Positions 11,253 to 23,125 of a stretch of DNA of 64,000 nucleotides are shown piece after piece. Position numbers and translations under genes: made by a program. The notes under the pieces were generated by a model. That model worked only from the letters and a program-made list of their open reading frames with translations, was not told the origin of the DNA and did not search any database. How positions within the stretch are numbered: the stretch's first letter is position 1; each line of letters starts with the position of its first letter. Where the stretch lies: the NCBI RefSeq assembly GCF_007655135.1, contig NC_045131.1, forward strand, positions 16,910,001 to 16,974,000, given 5' to 3'. The stretch is from Punica granatum. Taxonomy: Eukaryota > Streptophyta > Magnoliopsida > Myrtales > Lythraceae.

Positions 11253-14200
11253 TGTCAGCACCCTAATTTGGCTCACCAGTTCAAGCAATGCATGTCAACA
11301 ATAATTTCTGCCATGGCTTGAGCATCGATACAAATGAAGGCTCAACAAAGCAGCAAGTTGCTATTCTTCCTCAAGTTAACAGAGACAGGCAGATGATTTA
11401 AGCACATGACAAAAGAACTTCCAAAATCATCTAGAGACACACAGAACAAACAAAGAGCCTAGACAACTTCCAAACCACCATTTTCAGAATACATCGCTGA
11501 TAGTATTATTTTCCGTTGGTTCGCTCGATCATTAGAAGATAGTCAATATGGACTCCAAAAATCTCTAGCGGAACCAAACAGATGAAAAACGTTTTCAAAT
11601 GCATTTTGCAGATCATTTGCTTTATACATAGCAATTTTCTAAATACAGACAACTTTTCAGTGGAAATCCAAAAATGCCGATTCATTAGAGAAAATTTAAT
11701 GTCCAATGTTAGATGCAGTCATACCCCGCAATTCTACAGATCATGAGCATTGCTTAAAATTGCTTCTTGGAAGTCACACAGATTCCTCGAATGACTTCCG
11801 AGTGACGGAAGAAGCATACCTTTCAACGGAAATGTACAATCGGAGACTGGTCTGACAAAATATCGGCAAACAAACTTAGCCATGCATTGCCTTGAAAACT
11901 ATAGCGGACAGACGCAATTGGGCAAATCAGACTGCAGAATCCCTTTCAGTTTCCCGAATGACCTCCGAGGAGCAGAAAAGACAGTTTTCAATGGAAATTA
12001 ATAACCAGAGGTCCTTTTGGCATAAACTTGATGTCTTATAATTGGCCAACACAGTGCTGTCCATCCCAATGCTCAATGTGAAATCCTCATACGAAATTAC
12101 ACAATCCATCTAGGCCTTCATAACAGTATTTTAGGGTTTCACATGCAATTAATCTTTTGAGGTCTGTTATCGACGAACAGAAATCGTAGCGATCTTCGGA
12201 TCACCCAAGCAACTCAGAAAGCATTTTAAGAAATCCGACTTCGGACCCCTAGGATTTCTTCGGCTTCACATTGGCAATACCAGATTATCCAGTTTGATTG
12301 ACAATGCACGTCAAAATGACCAACGCGAAATGTAGACACGAGATACGTTCTTAGAAATGGCTAATTTTGCTATGATCGCCTGAAATGAGCAAAATTGGCT
12401 TCCGGGACTAAAAACCACAAGAGCATTCTTTTAGGCAAATTGGGCAATCTTAGGTTCGTTTGAATCGCTTTCGCGCGTACATTGACAATTCGAACACGCG
12501 ATCAATTGAGACCCGAACTTCGTCTCGATTTTCCTTCACGACCAGTGGGGCCCACGGGCTGCCCTAGGGCAACCTCCCCTTTGCCCAAACCGCCCTCCTC
12601 CTTTGGCTTCTTCTTCCAAGCAACTTGCCTTATCTTCCATTCAAAATATCAAGCTTACAATCTTACTTCAACACTCCACCTTCATCAATGCACCTATCTC
12701 TTCTTCATTAATGCAATGGAAGAGGATTGATCTTCATCTTCTCCTAATCTAGTCGCTTAAGCCTTAATCAAGAGGCTAATTGCACTTAAGCTTTGCCTAT
12801 ATATTGCATTATTGAATGATTAACCTCCAAGCATCATCTCTCTAGCAAAAACCAAGCAAAAACTCTCAAGACTTAACTCGGAATCATGGTGATCACCATC
12901 CCGGCTTAAATCCAAACTTGACCAAACTTCATATCCCATTTGTTTTCGACCGCCTCAATCCATTTCCGAAGTCAGATTTTAAGTTTGAAGCCTCTAAACC
13001 ATAGGAATAGCTCACCACAAAACCGAAATCCTTATTTGGTCATTCTCAGGTCAAAATTTCAAACCCGGGTTTCAAGGCCTTCTGGGTCTGTTTGAGCTAC
13101 CAAAACCCATCAACCACCTCCCTACATGACCTAAGGGTGTCAAAGAGTCGAGAGATACTAAAAAAACCACCTAGTTTTGACCTAGCAAGAAGAAACAACT
13201 CGATTGCCCAGTCGGGTCAGATTTTCTGATTGTCTTTATGTTTTCCTTGCAGATCGGGTCGACCTAAGACTCTTTTCCTCAAACGACCACCACAGTCACC
13301 TTCGAAGTCTCTTAGGAGTCGGGAGCCACTAACCTTGCAGCAAAATTCCATCGGGAGCCACTGTGGTAACATCCGACCCGAGAACTGCCCAGTCAGGTCT
13401 GTTCCTAGACGTGCTCTGTTTTTTGTGATCTTTGCAGGGTTACACGGGTCAACCCGACAACTCTAGAACCAAACGACCACCGCCACCACCTAGGAGGGTC
13501 CCTTGGGTGTCTAGAACCGTGGTGAATCGGTCATAAAACCGGTCGAATTGACCCGAACCAGCTTGTTCTATCCCGGGTGCCAATCTGGTCTGCCTAGCAC
13601 TCCAATTAGGCTGTTCAACGAAAAATAGCCCAAACCCGACCCACTAACGGTCCTACCCGACTTCTTACAGTCCCATTTCTTATCTCGGGACTAGGTATAA
13701 CTATTCCCGACTTAGAGGAGTTAGGACTTTTGCATTTTTGTTGAGTTTATGGAGTTATAAGGTGTTTTCAAGCATGATTTACTTGCAAGATTTCATTTTT
13801 ATGCAATTTTCATATTATATTATGCACGTTTATCATCGTATTAGGTGTTAGCATGTTGAGAAATGTTTAAATCGAAGTCGGAGAGACCGTTTTAAACCCG
13901 AACAACCAAGGAAGCTCACGGGTTCCCTTTGAGGAAAGGTAACCGTGGCCTCTTTTGTTGGTTCTTCGGGTTATAACCGGTTTCCTTGCCCCGATTTAAG
14001 TCGTTTCCCGAATTTTTATGTTTTTTCGTATCCATGAAGTCGGTATCGTTTTGTCGATTCCATAAATAACGTGTTTGTGCATGCTTGAATGTTTAAATGC
14101 GTTTTCGAAATCATGGCGATACCGACTTTGTTAAATACATGTTATTTATCGTGTTTAACGTTTGAGCATGCAAGAAATAGTCGAAATCGGGTTAAAGAGA

Positions 14201-16451
14201 TCGCTTGAAACCCGAAATGGGTCAAGGAAGCTCACGATTATCCCAAGAGGAAAGAGTCGAGAGTTCTTTGACCTCATTCGAGTCAAGAACGGCCTCTTTA
14301 CCTCGATGAAATCTATTTCTCGGATTTTGTGCAATCGCAATTTCAATATCATTGCAAATCCCGCTTTAAAATTCCTATAGAATGTCGTTTTCCAAACAAA
14401 AATGCATGGATTCGTGTATCGGTGACTCTTTCAAGGCCATTTGGTTTCCGAGGGTATTTTGGTCATTTTGATCAAATTATCCTTGACCTTTCTAGACCCG
14501 TCTAGGTCGACATGTCACGAATCGTTTTCATTAAATTAGGCTTTTTAGGTATTCAGACTCCATTAAGTGATTAATTCATGATCTGTCCGATTTTTTATAA
14601 CCCGCACATTTGTTGCATTCGGCAATAATTTACAAGTAATAAATCCACAAACGGGTTAATAGGGATGCTCACATGATTAAACCCACTTGAAACTAACAAA
14701 TCTTGCATGAATTGGTCATTAACTAATAACTTGCGTCGATAAGTTGTCAAATAACATTAATGCCATTTTCAAAACTCGCATTTTCAAAATCCCGAAATGC
14801 GTGGTTTGATGTAGCATGGACGTCTATAAAGTACTTGTGTGTCTCAACTTGAGTTTTTACCTAATTTCAAGTAACTCAAGTCAGGATACAGAAGATCTTT
14901 CTAGATCACTTCCAAGCAGATTGACCGGTTCTTTGACGTTTTCGGGATTCTTGCACAGCCTTGGAAGATCCAGCGAAATGGTCGACATCGGCTATAGGCC
15001 GAGGTGACTCGTATCGCGTTGTTTCCCTTTTCTGAAAATAATTTTCAAGTAAATGGAAAAATTATATTTTCACAAATTAGCAACACCCTAGGGTTAGCTT
15101 GACAGAAACACTACTATGCTACCTGTTCAGGTACAGGTTCATCTGCAAAGCCTTTTCTTATTCAACTGATGAGTTTCTGTCATCCTATCGTAGATTCGGG
15201 TAACTAGAACGGCTATCTCTGTCACGAAACATGCAAAAATCCTGATTAATCATTCACTCGACCTAACCAAACATTAGACAATGGTTAGGTGGAACTCCAG
15301 GTTCCAAATCTATAGTCAAAACACGAGTTTGGCATAATCAGTGATATTGCAGTGTCACAATGCAGAACAACCCTAAAAGTAATTCACACACAAAGAACTT
15401 GACTATAGACATCATGTCTGTCAAGTCCTTGAAATAAAGCCGAATGCAAAATGTTTTGCACACGTTTGTTTGCTTAGCATAGGACATTTGCATGCCAAAA
15501 CACTCAAACTTAATAATTTGTTAACTCACGTAAACTTGACAACGACAAACAATTTGTCTGCAATCCACATGCTGTTTTGTTACTTTTCTGCTCTTATTTG
15601 TACATGCGAGTCGAGCCCGACCCATAGGACGCATTGCACTGAGGGTAAAACGCCCTAATCATCAATCATAGGGTCCAACGCCCTATTCACTGAAGTGCAT
15701 GTTGAATTTCAGTTTTCGTTATTTCCCTGAACTCACGGCGAGTCGGAGCGGAATAATAACCGAAAGCGAATCGACTGAGATTCAACCATTTGTAATTTGT
15801 ATTTATTGTTTTTGAGAGCATTGTAAGGATTTTACTTTGTACATTCATTCTGTAAGAATCTCGATCGGTGAGCGAACGGTCCAAGAGTCGAACTAATCGA
15901 ATCGGTCCAATACTTGCCCAGATATGAGTAATCCCAAGATCTCGCGGTTTTAGTTCACGCAGGAATTCACGCAGGAATTCAACCATCATGGTTTGATGAA
16001 CTGTAATGCAAGATAGTGAACCGATTCCCCGACATACGGGCTTACTTCTCTCTCGGCTACTCAACCAACATCGTTTAGTTCACCGTATTTTCGGTGTCAA
16101 AACGTATAAGCCAAGTACAACTTAATTCACGTGGTAAATGAAATAAAATCGCAAGCCTAGCATGCTAGAGTACCGAAAGGGCGTGTTGGATATAGGCCCG
16201 CACGTAACGTGAACTCCCGAACTCGGATTCTCCGGTTCTGCACAGACGAATGCCTTAGCAAAACTAGGTGTGTCCTTTACCCTTAAACCTGGGTAACTTA
16301 CTGGCCTTCGACCTTCGGGTTGTAAACAGGTAGTGGCGACTCCTTCTCATGCGTGTCCGTCACGCGTCCCCCGGGAAGGTGGACACTCCCAAACTGCGCG
16401 ATTCAATCGCACGCATTCGGGCCCCGACGAGAGCACATTCGGATCCGTATA
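11253..16451 (+). mobile_element. Single 5.2-kb LTR (family L1) inserted in the Athila-like leader
   Basis: Begins TGTCAGCACCCTAATTTGG and ends GGATCCGTATA. It corresponds, in opposite orientation, to the LTRs at 27478-32641 and 39904-51769, whose termini read TGTCAGCACCCCATTTT...GGGTCCATACA. Length 5199 bp. There is no PBS after its right end and no internal region, so it behaves as a solo LTR. The flanks ATATC and GCTCG are not a target duplication, so it may have arisen by recombination or lost a flank. Short ORFs inside, such as one at 15687-16064 on the minus strand, show no domain. Confidence 0.75.
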
Positions 16452-19400
16452 GCTCGTTGAGGGTTATGCAGATTGGTGGAATTTATCCAACTTCTCGTGG
16501 AAAGATCAACTAGTGACATGGCCAAATTCGTTCGGTTTTCAACTGCAACAATAGTTCCAGCAAGAGAAGAAGAGCCGGTGTGGAGAAATGCATTTACAGT
16601 CACAGGCGACTCTAGTAGAAGAAATTGAAGCTACCGGTCGTAGAATCGAGAGACAAGGGGAGCTCATTGCCTCTATCCTTCGCAACCAATTCCTTGAAGT
16701 GTTGCTGAGAGACACGAATTTCGACTTGAAGGAAGGAAGTATCAAAAAAAGCCACCATGATCACGATATAGTGGGGCAACAATTTGAGCGATACGAGATC
16801 ACAAAGTTGGCACTGTTGAACCCCAGGACGACGCCCCATTGACGGTGAAAGAAAATCAGAGGGACCTGATACCATGCCACCTAACGATGTAAGTGATATG
16901 GAAGATCCACCCGAGGATTTATTGCTTCCCATAAAAGAATTAGAAGATGTGGATTTTCTTGAAATCCTGAAGTGACAAGAACCTACACCATGTTTGTCAA
17001 GAGTGCCAAATCGAGATGGACTTCCATTTTTTTCAATTACCCAAATTGATTAGAAATGGCATCCCTTTACCAAGAAATAAACGATTTAATGATTGAGCTG
17101 ATTTGCATGGATTGTTATTGCACACACACTATCAAGAATTGAACGAAAGAGTACGAAGGCCAAGGAATGAGCTAAAGTGGCAGTTGAGGAAGTTATGGTA
17201 TCCTACAATTCAAGAGGAACACTTACATCGATTCAATGGAGTATTCTATGATTATTTTTATTTTGTTCACTTTATGTTAGTAGTTATATATCGTTCTAAA
17301 TTTAAGAGTCCTTTTCTTTTATTTTCACCATTTTTTAGTATTTTTTCTTTTATTTTTTGTTTTGTAAATTTGGTTGTTAGAAGTACTAAGATGGCAGAGC
17401 CTCGGCCTTTGGTTTGAAGATCCTCGGCTGCTACTACTCACTTAAAAAAAAAAAAACTCGAAAGTAAACATATCAGGAAGTTCGAGTCTTCGCAGATTCT
17501 TTTCATCATTTCTTTTCTCTTCGTCTTTTTCCTGAATTAAATACCGCCGTCTTCTCTCTGTCTTTACTTCTCTTCGTTCTCTTTCTTTTTCGCAGAAACC
17601 CGCACAAGCTCGACACCAATCTTAGGCTTGCGCTTGACCATCGGCAGTAAGCTTTGACTTCTATTGATCTGATGAGCACTTCCTCAGTGATGACGTCCCA
17701 GACGAGCTCAAATCAGAGACCCCCTACGACCAAGGGCAAACTTGGCCAATTGTCGTTCTGTAACGACTAGTCAGTATCGCTTCGCTCACCACTGCTCTAC
17801 TTAGCCCGACACCATCCCGCCAAGTCTCTGCTGTACACTACTGTGATCAGCTTGAACACTCGTTCCTGACTGTTGCTTAGCCTGACCAGTAGCTTTCCTT
17901 GATTTTCCACAGCACTAACACGATTCCAAACAAACTTTAATTAGTTGATAGTGGTGGGATCAAGTTAGAGTTCAGTGCTTGAATTCTTTAGATTGTGATT
18001 GAACTGAAATTGCAATTGTCTTGAGTTGGGAAGCAATTTGCCTTGGCCGTGGAATCATTTTTAGGAGATTAAATATGATGCGGTGTTTGTGGCTGGTTAG
18101 ATTAAATTGTGGCATGAATTGGTTTTATAACCTTAGTTTGAGGAACTGTGACTTAGCTGGAATTATTGGGGTGCATTTAGGAGAATTCCATGTTCTTGTC
18201 AAGAGGTTTGCTAGGAGGATTTTGAGTAGTTGTAGTTGATGATCTAATTCATATATATGAGAGAGTAGATACTAAAGCTTAACGTAATGAAGTGATAAGG
18301 AATGAGGCACTAATATGGGGAACATGAGGATGATATTGAGAGATGTGCTTGGGACATTTTAATTCTCCATCCTTAGTTGTTATAGTCTTGATTTTGAAAA
18401 ACTTGTTTTGCTCATATTTTATCACGAAGGGGATAATGATAGTTAGGAACAGAGAAGGGTCTTTTAAAGCTCTTGCGATTAATTCTATAAAGATACTATG
18501 ATTATTACACTCTGATCATAAAAAGGTGCCTTTGACGAGACTTGTGTGTTGAATGTAGGAGTGAAGTCAGACTTGAGTTATATTTGTTTCTAATCAGGAA
18601 TTAAGAAGAGGGAGATGATGAAAAGAAGAGGAACGTCGAGGAATTCTAAGAAGAATAATCACACAATTCAACTAACTACCATACTTTCTCTCCCTTTACA
18701 TTGTCCTGCTAATTCATGATGGTTCAAACATTGAGGGCAATGTTTTGTTTAGGTTTGGGGGTGTTTTGCCTTGCTTTGCGTGCTTGACTTTTAGGAGTAG
18801 AATTGTGTCTAGTATTGTTTTTCCTCAATTTAACTTGATGAAAATTGGATATATAGTTATTTGCATTATTTCTGGTGGAAAGAGGATTTTTGGATCTTAT
18901 CTCATAATCAAATTTTTTGTCATTTTTAACTATCCAAAACTGAAACTTGTAACTATTTGGTTTTCAAAAACTTATGGTCTCGTGTTTTGGTGTGTTTTTG
19001 GTTGAGACAAGTCTTTATTTTTCATAAAGCATGCGTAGTAATGTGCAGTAAGGTCTGTTCTGGATTTAATATGGAAGTGAACACAAAGGAGATTTTCATC
19101 TAGGGGCGTTGAATGAGAGTTGTCTATGTTATATACTATGCTATATTTATATAGCATATTATTAAAAATAAAACCTTGAGAAATACCAGGATGAGCTGAG
19201 TACCAGGTGCCTTCATTTGCCATGTATTTATTCGCGTCGAAAGGTTGCACATTAGATAAAAATGGGGTGAATAAAAAGAATTAAAGAATTTTATTGAATC
19301 CTATGGGAGACTTGAGCAATTAGATCCGCCGGGTGCCTTATTGCCCAATGCCTTGAACCAACTGTTTGAGAGTCATTGATTGAAAGCTCGCTATATGGGT

Positions 19401-20012
19401 CTCCATTGGGATTAAAAAATGAAAATTTTGGAAGCTAAATTTAGTATATGAAGTAAAAGAAAAAAATAAAAAAATAAAAAATGAAAAAGCTACTGTGAAA
19501 AAAACTGATTTCGTTAACTCGAGTATTTGATCCGATGGGTGCTTCATCACCTAATGCCTTGGTCATCTGGACTAGGAGCCATTGATCAAAAGCTCGTTAC
19601 ATGGGTTGCCATCGATAAAAAAAGTTTTGATTTTTATGTTTCTGTCCTGAAAGTATTTTGATCCTTAGATGTAGTGGATAGAGGATGATAGACAAATTTC
19701 TACGAATCATTATAAACCATGTTTTGCTTAAACTTTTGATTTGTTGATATCGGCCTCATATCACTACACGAGATGTTTTTCATTAAAATAAAATGTTTTG
19801 TTTTGGTGGAGGATGATTGACATGATTTCTCTTGATTGTGGGTTAGGTGAAGGCATGAATTGAACTATCAAGGTAAATGTTGTCACTATTGAGAACATTA
19901 AAGAGGTCTTTGCATGTCAAGTTTGACTCGAGATGGCTGAGGAATGCTTGATTGTTTTATTTGCTTTTATTTTATTTTGGTCTAATACTAGCAAAATTTC
20001 AGGTTTGAAAGT
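16452..20012 (+). other. Internal region of the Athila/Tat-like element, no intact coding
   Basis: Only short frames remain (for example 16588-16842 and 17103-17417) and none carries a retroviral motif I can name. A poly-A run lies near 17442-17456. An imperfect repeat of about 100 bp, GATCCG...GGGTGC...AATGCCTTG...CATTGATTGAAAGCTCG, occurs at 19323 and 19529 (spacing 206 bp). The GAGGGCAATGTT...TTTGGGGGTG landmark at 18728-18763 fits the region upstream of the 3' LTR. Confidence 0.55.
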
Positions 20013-21285
20013 TGATAACTAGATAGAATCGAGTCAATCTAGGTACTTTTTAGGCTATAAATCGATGTTAAGACCTTGAAATGGTCGAGTCTTTTGTTAG
20101 TTTTTAGGTCACTTTTACTTGTTTTTATGTTTTAGATTGTCTAATGTTTTTATCTCTCTTTTAAGTGGTTATTCAAGTTTTTCTATGTGTTTTGTGCCAC
20201 TGAATCGAGTTCTTTTTCTGGATAGATACTTGCAGACTCGGGAGTGCCCAAGCTTTCGGTATCGAGGCATGAACTTCGTCAATGGAGCATGTGGATCACT
20301 TAGACGGGTTGAGCTTGGCCTATTCATCAAGGGCTGCAAGACTTGTCTCAACTTGGAGCCCAAGTTACTATTAGAGCTTCCGAAAATGTGCGGACTCAAG
20401 GAAATCGGATTTTCAAGGACGGAATATCTTGAACATTCACTTTTGGAAGAGAATTATAGTAGAAGTTCCTTTTGCTTGATTTTAGGAATATAAAATATAT
20501 AATAATATTTTCCTTAGAGTTTTAGTTTTGGATTTTGGGACCACAGCCCTTTGATGGATATATATACTGAGGCTGGCGCAATTTCTATGCGTGGACAGCA
20601 TAAGACAAAGCACACATACGAGAGAGGGAGTATTTGCTTGAGTGTTTCAATTTTGTGGCACAATTGAGCTATTTATTTCAAATTCCTTATTAATTCCTCT
20701 AATTTCAATGTCTATGATGAATTCTTACATGTGTTCCTCACTCCTTACGGGCTGATTTAATATGCTGGGATCGTAATTCAACGCATGCATGATAATTTAT
20801 TTATTTTCTTTTTATTTAATTTTTTTCGATCTTGATCTATTTATTATATCTCATACTTATTGCTTGTAATTGCCTGATCAATAGTTGTTATGAATTGTTA
20901 ATGTGAATGAACTTGGAAAATGGATTTCAGGTTTAGAACAATGATACAATTATCTACATTCAATATCGAGGAATCGAATTGATTGGTTAGTAAGATAAGA
21001 ATATACTTACACACCTTAGGTAGCCATTCAAGTTGGAGTTTAATGGGTTTAGCTTAATTGAAATTTTTATAGGAATATAGGGGATTGGTTGAGTTAGGTA
21101 TTTCTCCTAAAGAATTCGGAAGATACCTAGGAAATACTTGTGAAATTGAGGTTACTAGATTCAATCTCAATCGAATTAGGGAAGGAGGGAGTACATCGTA
21201 TTAGTACAGTGTGGGGGAAATTGTAATTCTAGGTCATCTCACCAATTGATTTTTGGTTATCTTTATTTGCTTTAAAATTTTAATT
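20013..21285 (+). repeat. 3' LTR copy of the Athila/Tat-like element, 3'-truncated
   Basis: Homologous to 9642-10915 from TGATAACT to the CTTTATTTGC block, then similarity stops. The last 130 or so bases of the 5' LTR have no counterpart here. Differences from the left copy are numerous (substitutions and small indels), indicating an old insertion. An open frame at 20119-20493 lies inside the LTR and is taken as chance. Confidence 0.65.
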
Positions 21286-21738
21286 ATCTTTCTATCTTGG
21301 GCCTCTTAGAAAACAATGTTATGACATGAAAATCCGAAATTGTAGTAAATGTTCTTGGGTTTGGAATTTGCGTTTTACAATATGCTTGGATTATGATACA
21401 ATCTTACTTGCTTAAGTTATTGGTCTCTCAGTGCCACAATTCGTCCTATTTATCAATCATGCATGAAGCCATAGAAGTAAGGATGAACCATCACACCATT
21501 TTAGTCACATGCTCTTTCTAGCTTTGTAGACGGTAATATTCAACCCTCTTTAAAGTCATTCAACAAATAAGTCACATCAACAAGTTGGCATTGTCCATAT
21601 CTAAGTAGTGTATAGCAATAAGACCTTCTCATAGTAACGATTTGGTTTCGTCGTCGACTATGATTGTTGAAGGAGTGCTAGTTTCATTTGAAAGCCCAAT
21701 GAGAGTGGAGCTGCTAATGAACAAAAGTCCGCAACCCT
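21286..21738. other. Unassigned spacer before the copia insertion
   Basis: No ORF, repeat or known motif recognised. It ends with ACCCT (21734-21738), the left target duplication of the next element. Confidence 0.5.
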
Positions 21739-22390
21739 TGTTAGATGTTCATGCTAAGCTCATGAGTCTATTGTCAATTCTTTAGACAGAGAAGAGAGAA
21801 CAATCAACATCGGAATATACATTGTAAAACTCTCAAGGCGAGGGAGACTTTCACGGACAAAACAAGAGATTTCACTAGATCTATAAACCTAAGATTACAA
21901 CCTGGAGATCACACTCATGTTTCCAAGCACCGTTACAAGACCCAAGTTCGCCATCTTCTCAGTTCTCACCACTCTCTCACTCTATGAAACCCTTCCAAGA
22001 GAGTAAACCCGAGAATTCCCAAAAAGATTACCTGTGATTCTCACACAACGTGTTGTTTTGATACAAGACCATCTCCCATTTAAATAGATACAATATCTAA
22101 AAGATATTTCAATATAATCCTAGGATATTTCCCTATTTGAAATATTCTAAAGATATTCTAGAAATATCTCTAATATCCTCCAAAGATAATTTTCCTATTT
22201 AAAGATCTGAAGGATACAATGAAATACCTATAAAAGAGGAAATAATCTCAGGAGAATCTGAGATCTCACCCTTCCTTTTTTCATCGGATCTTGTTACCAC
22301 TTCAGTCTTTGGATCTTTGGGTTCTCCACTAAGTACCACTTCAGTCTTTGGATCTTTGGGTTCTCCACTAAGTACGAGACATACTCAACA
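21739..22390 (-). repeat. copia-B 3' LTR
   Basis: 652 bp, TGTTAG...CAACA on the plus strand. It matches 53839-54458 over most of its length, for example AGAGAACAATCAA, AGAGATTTCACTAGAT and GATTCTCACACAACGTGTT. It carries an extra 39-bp tandem duplication (22297-22335 and 22336-22374) that explains its greater length. Confidence 0.88.
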
Positions 22391-23125
22391 AATCACCACC
22401 TTGGCTCGTGTTCTCCCAAGTCCGCATCGATCTAGATTCAACGCTTTGTCACAGCCCTTCCAAGGCTCCACCTCATCTTGTGCGATCACTCAAGTCCAAG
22501 CCACCCTTGGACTCCTTCCAGGTGTTGAGCTTCCTCAGCTTCCCTATGGTGCACCCTCCAAAGTTGACCTTTCGACAAGTCATATTTCTAACTTCAGCAT
22601 CACATGATACCACCAACTTCGTATGCCTACAACGTTCCCGCGGGCTGAATTGCTCACTTCGCCTGTCTTCTGCTTGCAAGCTATTCCACCGTAGATATTT
22701 CAACCTCCATTCAAATAAATCATGAATAATCTCTACGCCAGTTTGAGCTATAGGAACTTTTGCCCTAAGCTCCACATTCTTCCTGGGCTTTTCACCTGTT
22801 CTTGGCATGTGCCCTTAATCTATTTGATCAAAGTAAGAACATCAAAAGCCACAATACTGATGAGGAATTTCGAGGCCTTACCACGTGTTTGCAGCAAAGT
22901 CACCACCATCCTTGAGTGACTTTAAGTACTTTTCCTCAAGAGCCGAACACTAGAAATGTTGTCTTTGAAGCCTATCCTTGTATAACGTACATGCCCTTTT
23001 TGCAATAGTCCCTTCATCACTATGGCAGCACCCTTTGAGATTCTTACTGCTTCACCTTGGCACCTGTACTTATAGCCAAGCTTGTCAAGTGTGCCCAACA
23101 AAATCGAATTTTTCTTTAATCCCGG
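22391..23125 (-). pseudogene. copia-B internal remnant: gag-pre-integrase start and 3' tail
   Basis: On the minus strand the frame opens at PGLKKNSILLGTLDKLGYKY and continues through a SKGAAIVMKG segment. This is the region between protease and integrase in copia polyproteins, and it ends in a stop soon after. The remaining 500 bp to the LTR are not recognisable as integrase, RT or RNase H and contain several stops. The last bases before the LTR (minus strand AAGGTGGTGATT) look like the copia polypurine tract. The interior is therefore deleted. The plus-strand CCCGG at 23121-23125 is one copy of the target duplication of the large LTR inserted here. Confidence 0.75.

Larger units (their letters stand above)
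9642..21285 (+). mobile_element. Decayed Ty3/gypsy Athila/Tat-type LTR retrotransposon
   Basis: Two direct repeats starting TGATAACT (9642 and 20013) flank a region that begins with a primer-binding-like site at 11059-11076. Near its 3' end, at 18728-18763, it holds a GAGGGCAATGTT...TTTGGGGGTG motif. I know this motif from the untranslated region upstream of the 3' LTR in Athila/Tat-type elements. No gag, protease, RT or integrase can be recognised, so the element is non-autonomous or badly decayed. A 5.2-kb foreign LTR (11253-16451) sits in the leader. The right repeat lacks the last part of the left LTR, so the 3' end is truncated and no target duplication can be tested. Confidence 0.7.

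Noticed and set aside
15687..16064. 125-codon minus-strand frame
   Set aside because: Lies in the L1 LTR, antisense to its direction, with no domain; homologous positions in other copies are not consistently open.
20119..20493. 124-codon frame in the Athila-like right LTR
   Set aside because: LTR sequence; the left LTR has disruptive changes in the same interval and no domain is recognised.
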